Shown here piece by piece: positions 43,407-56,248 of a DNA stretch of 64,000 bases. This DNA comes from Arachis hypogaea. Taxonomy: Eukaryota; Streptophyta; Magnoliopsida; Fabales; Fabaceae. The translations under genes and the position numbers were made by a program. The stretch lies in assembly GCF_003086295.3 (NCBI RefSeq), contig NC_092052.1, positions 11,252,346-11,316,345 of the forward strand. Reading direction: 5' to 3'. The notes under the pieces were generated by a model. The model ran no database searches, was not told the origin of the DNA, and saw only the letters and a list, made by a program, of their open reading frames with translations. The stretch's first letter is position 1. Each line of letters opens with the position of its first letter.

Positions 43407-45016
43407 CACATTTCTTTGTTCTAACTATGAGCATTGGAAACTCTCTTTTTTAGCTCATAGGTTCTAATTTGTTGCTCATTACCATGTGACGGATTGAAAC
43501 TTTGAAATTGTTAAAACAATATGACTTTGGACTAAGAAGAAAATAATGAGCCTCCATCACTTAACACACACATTACACCAATTTAGACTTTTAACTCAAT
43601 AAATATTTGTCATCATATATAAACCCATAATCAGAGTTTGTTGAAGAAAGAAAGAGTCCCTTCTAAGTGGTGGTGGGATAATGGTGACATAAATTGTTGA
43701 AAAGAATAAGGGTGGATCAATGCACGTGGTACTTCCATCTTTATTTGTTGCAGTAGCGAGTTGCTTGGATTCTTTCGACATGAATGTGGTAGTGCTTGAT
43801 TACCGAATAGTTTGGAAGACTGGAAAAATTACATTCTAATATTCTACATGTGCTGGGAAAAACTTGTCGTAATGATTAACATGATAAAAATATATTATAT
43901 TTACATTAAGATTATGATATAATAATATATATATATATAATAAAATTTTTTAATTTATTAGATAAATATTATTTAGTAGATATTGACTACTTTATTTTGA
44001 CTAGATATGTAAGTAACACAGTTTAAATTTAGGCAAGAGCCTATGCGGCATAGGATGAATATCTGGCTAAGGTCTAAGGATTGGCCACCAAGTCAAGTAC
44101 ATTGACCAAAATTTAAAAATTATAAGTTCAAGCTTAAGATGCACAGTGAAAAAGACTTTTGAAGGGTGTAAAAATAATTTTGCATTCTTACTTAAAATGC
44201 CAAATTTTAACATTAAACAAATGCTAAATTTAAACAATTTGCAGACAAAAATATCATAAAATTTGAGCATAATAATAGTAAGATAGAAGATACAATTATC
44301 ACTCCCATAAAAATGAATAATCTTCAAGACTCAATTAAAGATCAAATAATTCATCACACGCCACATAATTAGTTGTGTAGTTATGTTTAATATAAGTCAT
44401 AGTAATATCTCCTAAAGATTGATTTCGATGTTGCTTTTAAATTTGTGTTCCAAAAGAAAAGAAAAACAATTTTTATGTTAATTTTCAATAGTATATATTC
44501 ATATAGCATTCTATATACATGTTCTAACTACAATAATACACACAAAAATCTACTCTCCTAATCACCTGACTACACATGTCAATTTACACAACGCATCATG
44601 TCATGTTAATATTATACTTTTTATAATTTCTACACATTTAAATTTGTTTATTAAAATTTATTCATACATCTTAAGATTGCATATATTTAAATTTTTTTTA
44701 AAAATCATATAATATTTACTTTTTAAATATATTTCATTTTCTTTTATAAAAGATAATTACAAAAATAATATAATGAATGATATAGATAGAATGTAAAATT
44801 ACCGAAAAAGACATTATTTATATCATTCTTTACATTCCAAAGTGATTTTGGTTAATATTATTCAAATGTTATTCATTTCCTAAAATTACGTTTGATAAAA
44901 AAAATTCAAACGTGAATTACATTGATGTCCATTCAATTTTGATCAAAATTAATTTTGTAAAAGCACATTTATATCAACATCCATCTATAATACCTAATCA
45001 AAACACACACGTAAGA
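43407..45016. other. AT-rich intergenic stretch
   Basis: No gene can be supported between the tRNA and the syntaxin 3' flank. A TA run lies near 43926-43940. Confidence 0.5.
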
Positions 45017-45292
45017 CGTAACCAGCCAGCTTTTAGATGCATCCTCATCATTGTAAACCAAAGTACCATTGTCATGGATAATTGGATAAACTAATGTTTG
45101 TATTTGAATAATTACTACGTGAATAGCATTTTGAAATATTGATGCAGCACAGTATAAATTATAAAATCTCTATTCAACCCACATTTACCCCAAAATGTCA
45201 AAGACACCACAGCACTCAACATGCTTAACCATTAAAAAAAAAATAAAAAAAAAATAAAGAAGTGAGGTTAATGAAGAATAATTCTGTTTGAC
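45017..45292. repeat. SYP31/32 3'-flank block, duplicated at 19366
   Basis: It lies about 430 bases downstream of the syntaxin stop codon, and a diverged direct copy is at 19366-19607. It is possibly part of the 3' region of the gene or a dispersed repeat. Confidence 0.75.
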
Positions 45293-45720
45293 GCCTTAGA
45301 TTCAAAGAAATATAAATCAATGATATTACAATACCCTAAAGCTTCTTACATTATTGAAGTAATTGAAACACATGATTTCTAGTATGTTAACACCAATTCG
45401 GTAACATACAGGTATGCAGCAATATATGCACAACAGATCTCCCTCACCTTCTTCAACAACCTTGAGATTATGTATCAGTTTGCTAAACAATCGTTTAATT
45501 CGAACCTAACTTGCTTAATATGGGCCACCTATAGTTTACTAAACACTATATATGGGAATCCAGAAATTTACAGTTCAGTGGAGCCCTGTCTACATGCAAA
45601 TAGAGGGCAATCTTCACATGTATGACTTTTCGTTTAGCTCTCACATTTGTCTCGGTAGAGGGACAAACAAAATCCAAGTAGGCCATGAAGTAGCTCCCGT
45701 TGTTGGAACATGAAAGCATA

Positions 45721-48700
45721 TTAGGCCACAAAGAATATGAAGATCATTAGGAAAAATATCAAAATAGCAAATATCTTAATTAGAAGCCACCTATTTGATG
45801 ATATTCTGTTAAGATGCCTCAATAAAGAACTGTGAGCTCCATCAACATTTGCCAATGTTTCCTCCATGTTGTCATCGATCCTGCCCATGCCAGTTATATA
45901 GATTTAATCCTAATTGCCAGAACATGTGAATATCAACGGCTTCCATGCAATAATACTTTGCGATTCAAAACAAACATGATGGTTTCAATCAAAAGAAGAA
46001 AAACATGGTGCATTACTGTGCAATCTGAAACTTTGTATGGGTATAAGTGTTCAAGTCAGAATAGAAAAACCTGATGGCTAGTTCCCCTTGCTGGGCAACC
46101 ATTGTAGCCAAATGTGTGAAGATCCCACTAAGTTCTGTGATAGTAGATTCAACACTGTGCAGTGCAGTTGCCCGACTTTGAGCATAATTATCTTGGTGAG
46201 GAACAACCTGCTGTACCATAGACATTTCCATTTGGGGGGTTGGAGCATTGTCCACAGCTAACCTTCGTCTGTATCAACAAATTACCACAAGTTGCAAGTT
46301 TAGCTAAAAATTATGTGAACAAAAGCATACATAGAAAGTTTAAGAAATTCATACCCAAAAGCAAATATGTATAATGTAACAAGCTCAAAAATTGAATGAG
46401 CACAATAAATACCCAATTGACTATGGAGGCAAAATATAAATTGGCTGAAATTTAAACATCAAGATGTATACTTTAAGTTGCTGCAATCAATTGTCTAGAA
46501 AATCTATAAGGGAATTCTGACAAAATCATTTTTCCATAATTTATAATTGACACAACTATAAAATTTTAAAGATACCAATCAAAATTAAACATGGTTGAAA
46601 TAAGATATACATCATTTCTCTTAATTTGTGTTCAAAGACTAGCCCAATATTTAAAGACCATTTATAATGCCTGAAGTGACTTCTATCATACAACTTGGAC
46701 TAGTAGAGTCGCAGTCATCATCCAGGAAACAAATAATAAGCATTGAAGAACTTTCCAATACAATGACTATGTCTTATCTCACTTGGTTAGGTTGGATCAG
46801 CCAAAGACTTTCCAATACACATTCATCTTATGCTCATAATTGAATACTGGGAAAACAGGAACCATATCAAATGAGCTAGAAACAGTAACTTATGCCCATC
46901 AAATGGTAGTTCTTGTTGGGCAGCAAGTTTCATTCATTCATGCCATGGAAAGAGAACAGTCACATACAGAGGGACAAGGGAGTTTAAGACAAATTTAGAA
47001 TTGAAAGGTGACTCCAGTACCCAATTTGACAGAGCCTAAACAATCTACATAACCCAAGTGGTTATCTCAATACAGAGCTTGCTTACTTCCGGCCCAAGTT
47101 ATCAAATTAATAGGCTAAGTACAAAGGTTTTTATTAATATTGGTAGCTGTTTTCTCATTATGCAACAAGCATCTATGACATGATCAAATCTTGGCAGCAA
47201 CCTTGTTCTCCTCATTACACATGAGGAAGAAAGCAGCATGCACTCCAAAGAATTAGACCTCAAATGCAGTCAGAAAATGATGATTCATACGAAGCAGTAT
47301 AAGCTACCTGTTTACATATGAAGTGCTATGTGAAGTTGATGCTTAGATTTTTATTTAGAACTACCTGGCTACCCATACCTATTTGCCTATTCATGTATAA
47401 ACAAACAAAGGGACGATTTGATCTTATAGCTTCCAGAGAAAATTTGCACATACCTTAGTTGATTGCCAACTGGTACTCCATTTGAAGTTAGTCTGCATGA
47501 AAGAGAGATTCAAATGAAACCTCGTAGTATCAAATTTTTCATAAATCCAAATTCTATGCAATGAGAACCATTCCAGTACTCAAAGAACTACTGAAATGCA
47601 AATGAGACAATTTCATTGAAAAAAGACAACAAATTGCACAAGCAAATCTCGTTACAAGAATTTATAGGCTGCTAGTCATTACATTTAAGGGGCTAGAGGC
47701 ACCAACGAAATGTGAACGACACAATTTTTTTGAAAAAGCCCATAATTGCACGAGCAAATGTCATGAGACAATTTTATTGGAAAAAGACAATAAATTGCAC
47801 AAGCAAATCTCATTACGAGAATTTATAGGCTGCTAGTCATTACATTTAAGGGACTAGAGGCACCAACGAAATGTGGACAACACAATTTTATTGAAAAATC
47901 CCATGAATTGCACGAGCAAATCTCATTAAAAGTAATTTAAGTATAGTCACTAGATATAAATATTAGGTTAGCTACGCTATACATACTTCATTGTGGGTTG
48001 TCAAAATTAAGTGAAATCCCAGGCATGTATTATTAGTTGAGATGGAACAGGTACATTAAAGTCATAGTATAACAACTGCTAACCTATAACTTGATAGAAA
48101 TCGACTCACGCTGACTGTTGTTGCAAGTCTTCAGATGGATTTAATGAATTCGACCATGGGGGTGGTACATGGGATGGCTTTGGGTGATGCTGAAAAGGGT
48201 TCTCTCTGGATGTATTCTTGGAAAATATCTGCTTCCTATTCTCATGAGCCTTGATATTCTGGGGGACAATGCACAAAATTAATTACACTAATAACAAAAA
48301 CACAATCAGGAAAACAATAACAACCACCGGAAAAAATAAAATAAAATAAAAAAAGAGTATTGGTTACAAGTACAATGGAGATTGGAGATTATGTGAAATA
48401 TGAAAGGAAATTCCTCCTCTTTGATTCTCTCATCTATGAAGTATTTCTCGTCTCTTTAGTTATTCTCTCTGTAAGTCCCTCTTTATTCTACCTATCTTCT
48501 CTAATTCTACATTCGCATACTCCTAAGATCTCTACTGTTCAATGGTGCTTTCATAGTTTCATTGATGCCAAAAAGCATCCATGACTGAACAGGAACAGGA
48601 ACAGGAACCAGCTGAAAGTTGCCAGCAAAGGAAAGCGCAGGAACCCAAATTTTCATCCATGGAAAACACCAATGATGGAGCAAGAATGAGAAATAAACTA

Positions 48701-49522
48701 AAAGAGATTTTAGTCGAAGCTGTCAGTATGTAGAATTCACAGCACTCCAACTTTCTATTTCAAGTCAGATTAGCTGGCTGGCTAACTTAATCTTCTCTTC
48801 TATTCTATTCACAATACCCTAAATACGAATACAAATTGATTCGAATTTCATAAACTCAAAAGCTAACTATCCAGTCTATCCTGCATTAATCAAATTCAGT
48901 AACTAAATTACCAAGCCACTCTTAAATAAAATTTCGGATTAATTAACCTCTGTTCTAGTGGTCAAGACATCTTGGAGTTTCTTTGTGGCGCCCATGAGCC
49001 TGCTCTTCAAGTCATCACAAACGGCATTGGAGTGAACAACCCTATCCTCCGAGTACATCCCATCAGCAATCTCCATGTTCTGAATCGTCTGTAAATCCGA
49101 AAGAGCCGCGTTCAGCGCCGTGATCTCGTTCTTAATCACAGCCGTCAGTTCCTGTATCTCAACAATCGGATCATTGAAAATCGACGATTTCTTCGCCACT
49201 ACGAAAACACAATTGATTTTTCAGAGCTAATTAAATAAAAGAAAAAATTTTAAAAATGAAAAAGAAGAAGAGAAAGAAGGAGGAGTTAGTTACGTTGGGC
49301 GAGCCTTGCGATCTTCTGTGAAGTATCGTGGATTCCCAAACCGATCCGAGAGGCCTTTCGGTTGAATTCGGATCTGGAATTTGGAACCGGAGAGTCGGTG
49401 GAGGAGGGAGCATTTTCCGGTTGGTTAGGCAACGGTGGCGGAGTGGGGGCTCCGATCTTCTTCTTGAGAGTCTCCGTCACCGACCGGAACTCGGAGGTGC
49501 GGTCCCTGAAGGCGGAGGCCAT
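45721..49522 (-). CDS. SYP32: SYP31/32-type syntaxin (Golgi Qa-SNARE), six exons
   Basis: Exons (minus strand): 49294-49522, 48948-49198, 48110-48258, 47454-47492, 46071-46268, 45721-45880. All introns start GT and end AG, and the joined frame gives 341 residues. The start is the ATG of MASAFRDRTSEFRSVTETLK. Then come FNRKASRIGLGIHDTSQKIA, IFNDPIVEIQELTAVIKNEI and VCDDLKSRLMGATKKLQDVL (the syntaxin-5-type N-terminal helices, about residues 60-160), and a Pro/Asn-rich linker. The Qa-SNARE helix is about residues 250-312 (SRATALHSVESTITELSGIF, with zero-layer Gln in MVAQQGELAIRIDD). A C-terminal anchor is about 321-341. The protein is a tail-anchored t-SNARE for ER-Golgi and intra-Golgi fusion. 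Length and exon text match the plant SYP31/SYP32 family; which paralogue is a judgement. Its promoter is shared with the divergent P0 gene. Confidence 0.93.
47604..47925. repeat. tandem repeat inside SYP intron 3
   Basis: Two ~161-base units (starting gagacaatt at 47604 and 47765) are alike over aaattgcacaagcaaatctc and tttataggctgctagtcatt. Half-unit copies of the aattgcacgagcaaat phrase continue to about 47935. They lie wholly inside the intron between exons 3 and 4. Confidence 0.8.
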
Positions 49523-50005
49523 GGCAGCTACCGCTGTTTTCTTTTTCTTTTTTTTTTCTTTTGTTATTTTTTTTTTTTAGGTGAAATGTTATTATTCTAA
49601 TCTTACACAAATATTCGTCCCTAGGAGGTAGGAGGAGATTCTTTATTTTTTTGGACAGAGTACTAAAAGTACACAAATAGGTAAGCCCATTGGCCTATCT
49701 ATCAAATAATTCCTTACCAGCCGTCAGATTCATTACAACACGTGAATGTCATCCGTCAGATCTGGGTCTTCAAAAACCTGAATTGACCACCCCCTAGATA
49801 AAAACAACACTAACCAAATTCATCTTTCACGTGCCTCCTTCTTCACTCTCAAAACCCTAGCCTTTTCTTGTACAAACAGAGGAGGTTAAAGAGACGGCGC
49901 CGTTTCGCTGTCCGCCTTGACAAAGCACAGCTTCGTCTTGGCCCTCGATTTTGCAACTTTTTTTTTGTCTCTCTGAAACTCTGATCTCTATCATCATCGT
50001 TACAA
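49523..50005. promoter_or_regulatory. bidirectional promoter region, SYP and P0
   Basis: The 483 bases lie between the two divergent start codons. On the P0 side are a telo-box aaaccctag (49852-49860) and, at 49684-49689, agccca, the reverse of a site II element (TGGGCT) next to a reversed CCAAT (attgg). The pair telo-box plus site II is typical of plant ribosomal-protein promoters. A pyrimidine-rich leader (catctttcacgtgcctcctt) follows. On the SYP side the leader is A/T-rich with no obvious box. The true transcription starts are not visible. Confidence 0.6.
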
Positions 50006-51839
50006 ATGGCACCAAAACCAACTAAGGCTGAGAAGAAGGTCGCTTACGATGCTAAGCTCTGCAAGCTTCTCGAGGAGTACACTCAGATACTTGTGGTCAA
50101 TGCTGATAACGTTGGATCTAACCAGCTCCAGAACATTCGAAGGGGTCTTCGTGGTGATTCTATTGTTCTTATGGGAAAGAACACCATGATGAAGCGTTCT
50201 GTTAGAATGCATGCTGAGAGTACCGGGAACAATGTGTACCTCAGCCTTATCCCTCTTCTTGTTGTAAGTGGAACCCTAATTATTACTGTTTTTATTCAGT
50301 TTTTCATCGTTATTTTGAGAAATTGTAAACTTTCATTGTGTTTAGGTGTGTGAACACATGGATTATAACTTCTGGTTTTGTGTTGCGAACTACATGTCTA
50401 ATATTCTGTTTGTTGTACCAGGGAAACGTTGGATTGATCTTCACCAAAGGTGACTTGAAGGAGGTTAGCGAGGAGGTTGCTAAGTACAAGGTAATTTAAC
50501 TATTCTTTAGTTCGTATATTTGTGTTGTATAATTAGTTATTAGTAATACCATTTAATTAGTGATTGTTAGGTTCTGTTTTGTTTTGACTTGCTAGCATTT
50601 GCTATGTGTTGAATGTCTTTTTTGACTTTTTTTCAATGCTTATAGAAACAGATACTGGTAACTTTCTTATGGTTTCTTATTTTCATTGGCATTGTTTACC
50701 CGGAATTAACTGTCAGAAGTTTCAACTTTGTTTTCATGCTTGTACGTGTACATATGTTTAATAATGTTACTTGCATTTCTTTAAGCTTGTTCTTATGTAG
50801 AAGTCTTATAGGAATCACGGTACAACATTTGTTAGTTTAAAATTCTCGATGTGACACTCTTCTACGTAATGGGATGGTGTGTTTGTTTTTGCTCAGTGAA
50901 TATGATGCTATTAATGATCTTCAAAACGCTTTTTCTTGAATCTGTTTGAGTTTTCTGTTTACTGCCTGTTGAACCTAGTACTTACCAACTTATATTCAAG
51001 AGGGTTTCTCATCTTTTTTTGTTATATCAACAGGTTGGAGCACCTGCTCGTGTTGGTTTGGTTGCTCCAATTGATGTTGTTGTTCCTCCAGGCAACACAG
51101 GGCTTGACCCCTCACAGACCTCTTTCTTCCAGGTATGCAATCTCGTTCTTGTTGATCTCATTTATTCTTCTTGTTGATTTTGGTGCTTATGTCAGTCTTC
51201 ACAATTCAGGTTCTGAATATTCCAACCAAGATCAACAAGGGTACTGTTGAAATTATCACCCCTGTGGAACTTATTAAGAAGGGTGACAAGGTCGGTTCTT
51301 CTGAAGCTGCACTGCTTTCCAAGCTTGGCATCAGGCCCTTTTCATATGGTCTTGTTGTCCTCTCTGTCTATGACAATGGTTCAGTATTTAGCCCTGAGGT
51401 TCTCGATCTCACTGAGGACGACCTTGTTGAGAAGTTCGCCATTGGAGTCTCAATGGTGACTGCACTCTCATTGGCCATTTCATACCCGACCCTTGCAGCT
51501 GCCCCACATATGTTCATCAACGCCTACAAGAATGTTTTATCTGTTGCCATTGAGACAGATTACTCTTTCCCAGAGGCTGACAAGGTTAAGGAGTATTTGA
51601 AGGTATTGTCTCTTAAATTTGGATTATGTTACGCTAAAATACTACTACTTTAAGGTATTGTCTCTTACAACTTGCTGTGTTAATTGCAGGACCCCAGCAA
51701 ATTTGCCGTGGCGGCTGTCGCTGCTCCTGCTGCTGGTGCAGGTGGTGCTCCGGCTGCTGCTGCTGCTAAGGAAGAGGAAAAGAAGGAAGAGCCTGCTGAA
51801 GAATCTGATGATGACATGGGTTTCAGTTTGTTTGACTAG
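50006..51839 (+). CDS. RPP0: 60S acidic ribosomal protein P0 (uL10), five exons
   Basis: Exons: 50006-50263, 50422-50490, 51034-51132, 51210-51602, 51690-51839. Joins are GT-AG and in frame, giving 322 residues, the usual P0 length. It starts [20 protein letters not shown]. Residues about 1-110 are the L10 rRNA-binding domain ([40 protein letters not shown]). The central P0-specific domain follows ([40 protein letters not shown]). An Ala/Gly hinge leads to the acidic tail ending [13 protein letters not shown], the conserved stalk C-terminus that contacts translation factors. P0 anchors P1/P2 dimers on the 60S subunit and recruits elongation factors in the cytosol. All exons are intact, so this is a functional housekeeping gene. 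It diverges from the syntaxin gene. Confidence 0.97.
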
Positions 51840-52020
51840 GCCTTTGTTAGATTTAATATTTTAAGTATTCACTCGTTCTAGATTATGTTACGTTGTGTGT
51901 TCTTTTTGTTTTATATAATTCAATTACTTCTAGAAATTTTTTTTACGCCTCGACCCAACAAATAGGGAAGACCAGACACAATTCAATTTAATTTTGGAAT
52001 TTTTACAATATATTTAATTT
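51840..52020 (+). other. P0 3' UTR and flank
   Basis: T-rich sequence after the stop codon contains tttatataatt near 51911 and fits a plant 3' end. It ends at the foldback element's target duplication. Confidence 0.5.
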
Positions 52021-52939
52021 GGGTTAACTGCCAAAAATGCCCTTGAATTATTCAAACGCTGATAAAAATGCACCCATTATTCAAACGCCGACAAAAATTA
52101 CTATCGACAAAAATGCCTTTAAATAATTTAAAAATACAACAAAAATAATTTAAAAATATAACAAAAATGCTCAATAGTAAATATGTATTTTTAAAAAATA
52201 CTTTAGAGATTGAATTTTGATGTAATTTTTTGCAAACATGATTAGAAAACATGATTAGAAAAATGAGATATTATTATTCTTAAAATTTGATAATTTTTTA
52301 CTGAATATATATTTTTTTGTGAGTTTTTAAAAGTATTATTAGTTGTTAAAAAAAATACAAATAAATTATATACTTAACAAAAAATTACCAAATTTTAAGG
52401 ATAATAATATTTTATTTTTCTAATCATGCTTAAAAAAAATTGCATCAAAATTCAATCTCTAATGTATTTTTTGAGAAATACATATTTAATATTAGATAAT
52501 CTTGCAAAAAAAACTAACATTAAATATGTATTTCTCAAAAAATACATTAGAAATTGAATTTTGATACGATTTTTTGCAAATATGATTAGAAAAATGAGAT
52601 ATTATTATTCTTAAAATTTGGTGATTTTTTGTTAAGTATATATTTTTTTGTGATTTTTTAAAAGTATTATTGGCTGTTAACAAAAAAATTATAAAAAAAT
52701 AATATACTTAACAAAAAATCACCAAATTTTAAGAATAATAATATCTCAATTTTATAATTATTCTTGCAAAAAATTGCATCAAAATTCAATCTCTAAGACA
52801 TTTTTTGAAAATATATATTTACTATTGGGTATTTTTGTTGTGTTTTTAAATTATTTAAAGGTATTTTTGTCGATAGTAAAATTCAGGTGTATTTTTGTCA
52901 GCGTTTGAATAATTCGGAGGCATTTTTGGTGGTTAACCC
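52021..52939. mobile_element. long-arm foldback (MULE-type) element, 9-bp TSD
   Basis: The element starts gggttaactgccaaaaatgc and ends with the inverse (ggcatttttggtggttaaccc). The perfect direct repeat atttaattt flanks it (52012-52020 and 52940-52948), a 9-bp target duplication as made by Mutator-like transposases. The whole 919 bases are inverted repeats. The interior is itself made of two hairpins built from the same ~150-base arm (attgaattttgat...gattagaaaa...gatattattattcttaaaatt) repeated in alternating orientation. No coding capacity is seen, so it is non-autonomous. Confidence 0.9.
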
Positions 52940-52948
52940 ATTTAATTT

Positions 52949-55142
52949 TGTTTAAAGTTGCCTGTGCTTCTATTTTTCATGAATTGTTGCACGTTAAAAC
53001 GTGAAAAGCCAATGCCCTTCGCTTATATGTAACAGTATATCATAAGGTCGTGATATTCTGAAATCCTTATGAAGGTTCATCACTTTAATCAAGGAAGCTA
53101 TAAAATTGTAGAAGTTGTGGACATTGAATAGCATGTGTTTAGCCAATTGAAGTTTTGTCCGTTGTCAAAGGATTAGAAACCATAAACCACTCATTCTTCT
53201 TTGGTAAAAAAATTATGGTCTTTATGGTCGGACATGTTTTACTGGTAGGGTATTAAAATGGGAGATTCTATGGGTTGACAAAAAAGAGGAGAGTTCACCC
53301 CTTACTCTGTTTTGGTATGAAATATTTGGAAGTTCAAGAATAGAACAATGTTTAAGGAATACAAATCAAATTGGGCTTTTGAATATGTCAAATTGAACCT
53401 CATTTTAGATTGGTAGCTAAAATTAAAGTTTTTTTCATTTTGTCCAAACTATGATTATATAGAACCTTGATATAGTAAAAGTGGCTAAGACACCTACAGC
53501 TTAGGAGAAGAAAATAAACATGAGAAGAGGTCGACCCTAACTTGTAATATGTGGTGCAGCCTCCGAAATTCTCTGAATAACTAAGAAAAAAGTTGAATTT
53601 TAGAGAATCATGTCTTATTCTGCTATATTTTGTGGTTATCAGATATGCTAAAAATTTTATAGATGGACATACTTTTAAAAAATTTTCAAATATTTTTAGA
53701 ATACGAGTGTTTCAATACTTCTAACGGTTGATTTTAATTAATACATATTATATCTTTTTTGTAATTGAGATTAATGGTTAAAACTATTGAAAAACGATTT
53801 ATGTCTAGCTCTTTGTAAAACTTTTGAGCATCTCACAAGACTCTTGAACATATACGTGAACATCTTAGATGGTGTGATTATGTATGAGTAAAGTAGTTAT
53901 ATATTTTTAGTCTTATTTATGGTAGTGTGCTCCTTTTGATTTAAACTTCGGATTTTACTTATGAAAAAAAAGGTTTGTATTGATTCCTTTCTCAGTTGGC
54001 CATGTCATCCTCTTTGGCTTTATAAACAATAGTAATATTAGTGCGAATGATAAAATTAAGGTCAATTCTAAAATTGTATAGTAAAATATACGTCATTTCA
54101 AGTGTTTTTTTTTAATCAAATAGGTTAAAAAAGACATTAGACACATATATGATTCAAATTTGAGATGATCCAACACTTCTAGAAATATCACGCCTTCATC
54201 TATACACGAATGACTCGGTTTAACTATTTCTATATTTGAACGGATTGAACAAGTAAACAAAGACACGAAGAATAATAAGTGTTATATTTATGTGTTTATC
54301 TCGAATTCCTACAATAAACGGATATGCATCACTCCATCATTATTGATTATATAAAACATTTCTCAAAAGTCATAACTAAGTAGTTCAAAGTAGGTTCGTT
54401 ATCCTTCCAAGCCAGACATAATAACTACAAATATGAATATACTATACAATTACAATTCTAAGTTAGGTTTGATGTCAAGGTACTTTACCAAATGAAACTT
54501 TAGAGAAAACAAAAAGGAATCATAATGGGTCATGATGAGCTCAATTTCCACGACAACTTCCCCATTCCAGTTGCTAAAGGGTAGTGACGACTTTGATGTT
54601 TAAATTCATCAGTGTTGCTGTCGGCAATTTTTAATTATTTTGGGTAGATGTTTGCAATTTACATCAACTAATACGTAATTTGAAATTTACTACACATGCA
54701 TATCTTTTAGGTCATCTAATTCATGTATTTCTACTCTTATTAGAGCCGATATTCACTTATCATTTTGGACATTTATTAAAGGACTGTTTTTTATTACTAC
54801 TTTCTCAATTAAATAAAATTAGATATATTCTTTTGAATATGAATATGAATATGAATAAGAAAGAGAACATTATTGAATATATGATAACATTTTTTTGAGA
54901 ACCCTTGGGGTGAAAAAAAGGGTCTAACTAAAAACAAAAATAGAAAAGAAAATATAAAAAGTTTACCTTTTAATCTCTCAAAAATTTTCTATGAACGAAG
55001 TGTTTGGTGACTTAGAAGTCTTAACACCAAAAAGCTAAAGTGATTAGCAACTCTATTAGTCATTATATCGTTGGGACAGTAGAAGTTCTATCTTTCAAGG
55101 CACACCACGTAGAATTTTAAACAAATTTTATTAACAAAAAAG

Positions 55143-55143
<1 letters not shown>
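52949..55143. other. intergenic stretch, no gene
   Basis: AT-rich with no supported gene. The part at about 54893-55140 (aacccttggggtgaaaaaaag...) has the look of a LINE 3' tail on the minus strand, but no protein remnant confirms it. Confidence 0.4.

Positions 55144-55192
<49 letters not shown>
55144..55192. repeat. (AAT)n microsatellite
   Basis: About 16 uninterrupted AAT units. Confidence 0.95.
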
Positions 55193-55529
55193 CGACTTCG
55201 GTTGCTCAACTTGGTTAAAGAAAGGGTCTTTTGAAATGGAAAATGCTACTTGTACAACAAAATTTAGTTTTTATTATTTTAATTTTTTAATTAATCATAT
55301 TTCTTATTTTTAAGGAACCATTTTTATTTGGAATACTTATCACAGTAAAATTTGTAACCACTTTCAATACATTAATTTTTTGCAAATTAAACCATAAAAC
55401 TCGTAACAACTTTTTGTGTACTAATTTTTAAAAAATTAGTGAAGTTTTCAAAATCAATTAAACTCGCTTTAATTATTTTTTTTATTCAAAACATTCAAAA
55501 CTCATGTCAAAAACACATATAAACAACAT

Positions 55530-55765
55530 AAACACATTCAAAATTATGTATTAACACATTTAAATTATTCTTATTCTAGTTCTAAATTACATATTGAACA
55601 CAGAAAAAATTAAACTCAAATACACATCCAAAATTATAAGAATGCACTCTAAATATTTTATCAACACATCCAAACTCATGTAAAAAAAACTTATATATGT
55701 ACATAAGAGAACATAATGAACAACATAAACACATCCAAAATTAAGTATTGACACATCCAAATTAG
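55530..55765. repeat. cluster of ACACATCCAAA-type motifs
   Basis: Copies of acacatccaaaatta and close variants lie at about 55532, 55554, 55622, 55663, 55730 and 55751, all in one orientation. Such clusters resemble subterminal transposase-binding motifs of DNA transposons, but no transposon ends were identified. Confidence 0.5.
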
Positions 55766-55969
55766 GTTAACATTACAACTCCCAAATCAAACATATGAGT
55801 GCAAAAAAAATTATAATCACAGTTTAAAAAAAAAAATACGAACACTTTCAATATTATACATAAATTTAAAAAAATAAAACTTTTTATTAAGCAAAAAAAA
55901 AGATAACATATCTTCATGAATGAACTTAACCAAATTATTTTAAAATTTTGCAAGCAGAAATACCAAAGA

Positions 55970-56248
55970 CAGAAGGAGTGCGACGTGGGGGAAGAGACCA
56001 GGGGAGGCGCAGGAGATGGAGGCGGTTGTGCGTGGCGCGTGGGAGGAGACCAGGGACGGAGAGGAGCCCATCGATGGAGGAGGCGCGGAGTGTACGCAGG
56101 AGAAGTGCGCGTCGCGGGGAGGAACACGTCGCTAAAGGAGGAGATCGTCGCAGAGGAGTGCCCAACGCGGGAGAAGACGAAAACGGCCACAGATGAGGAG
56201 GGAGAGGCGATGCAGCTCTGGATCTTTACGGAGCGAAGATTTTACTAG
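55970..56248. other. GC-rich island of unknown identity
   Basis: The segment is strikingly G-rich (ggggaagagaccaggggagg...) within AT-rich DNA. Both strands have open frames (plus 55916-56248, 110 residues; minus 55762-56190, 142 residues), but neither shows a domain, and GC-rich DNA gives open frames by chance. It may be captured gene sequence inside a DNA transposon. Confidence 0.4.

Noticed and set aside
49328..49600. Plus-strand open frames opposite SYP exon 1
   Set aside because: They are shadows of the well-supported exon on the minus strand.
49894..49905. ggcgccgtttcg read as a retroelement PBS
   Set aside because: It lies in the P0 leader with no LTR next to it; the similarity to TGGCGCCGTTGCC is short and by chance.
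50936..51250. Open frames running through P0 introns
   Set aside because: They ignore clear GT-AG introns and break the conserved P0 frame.
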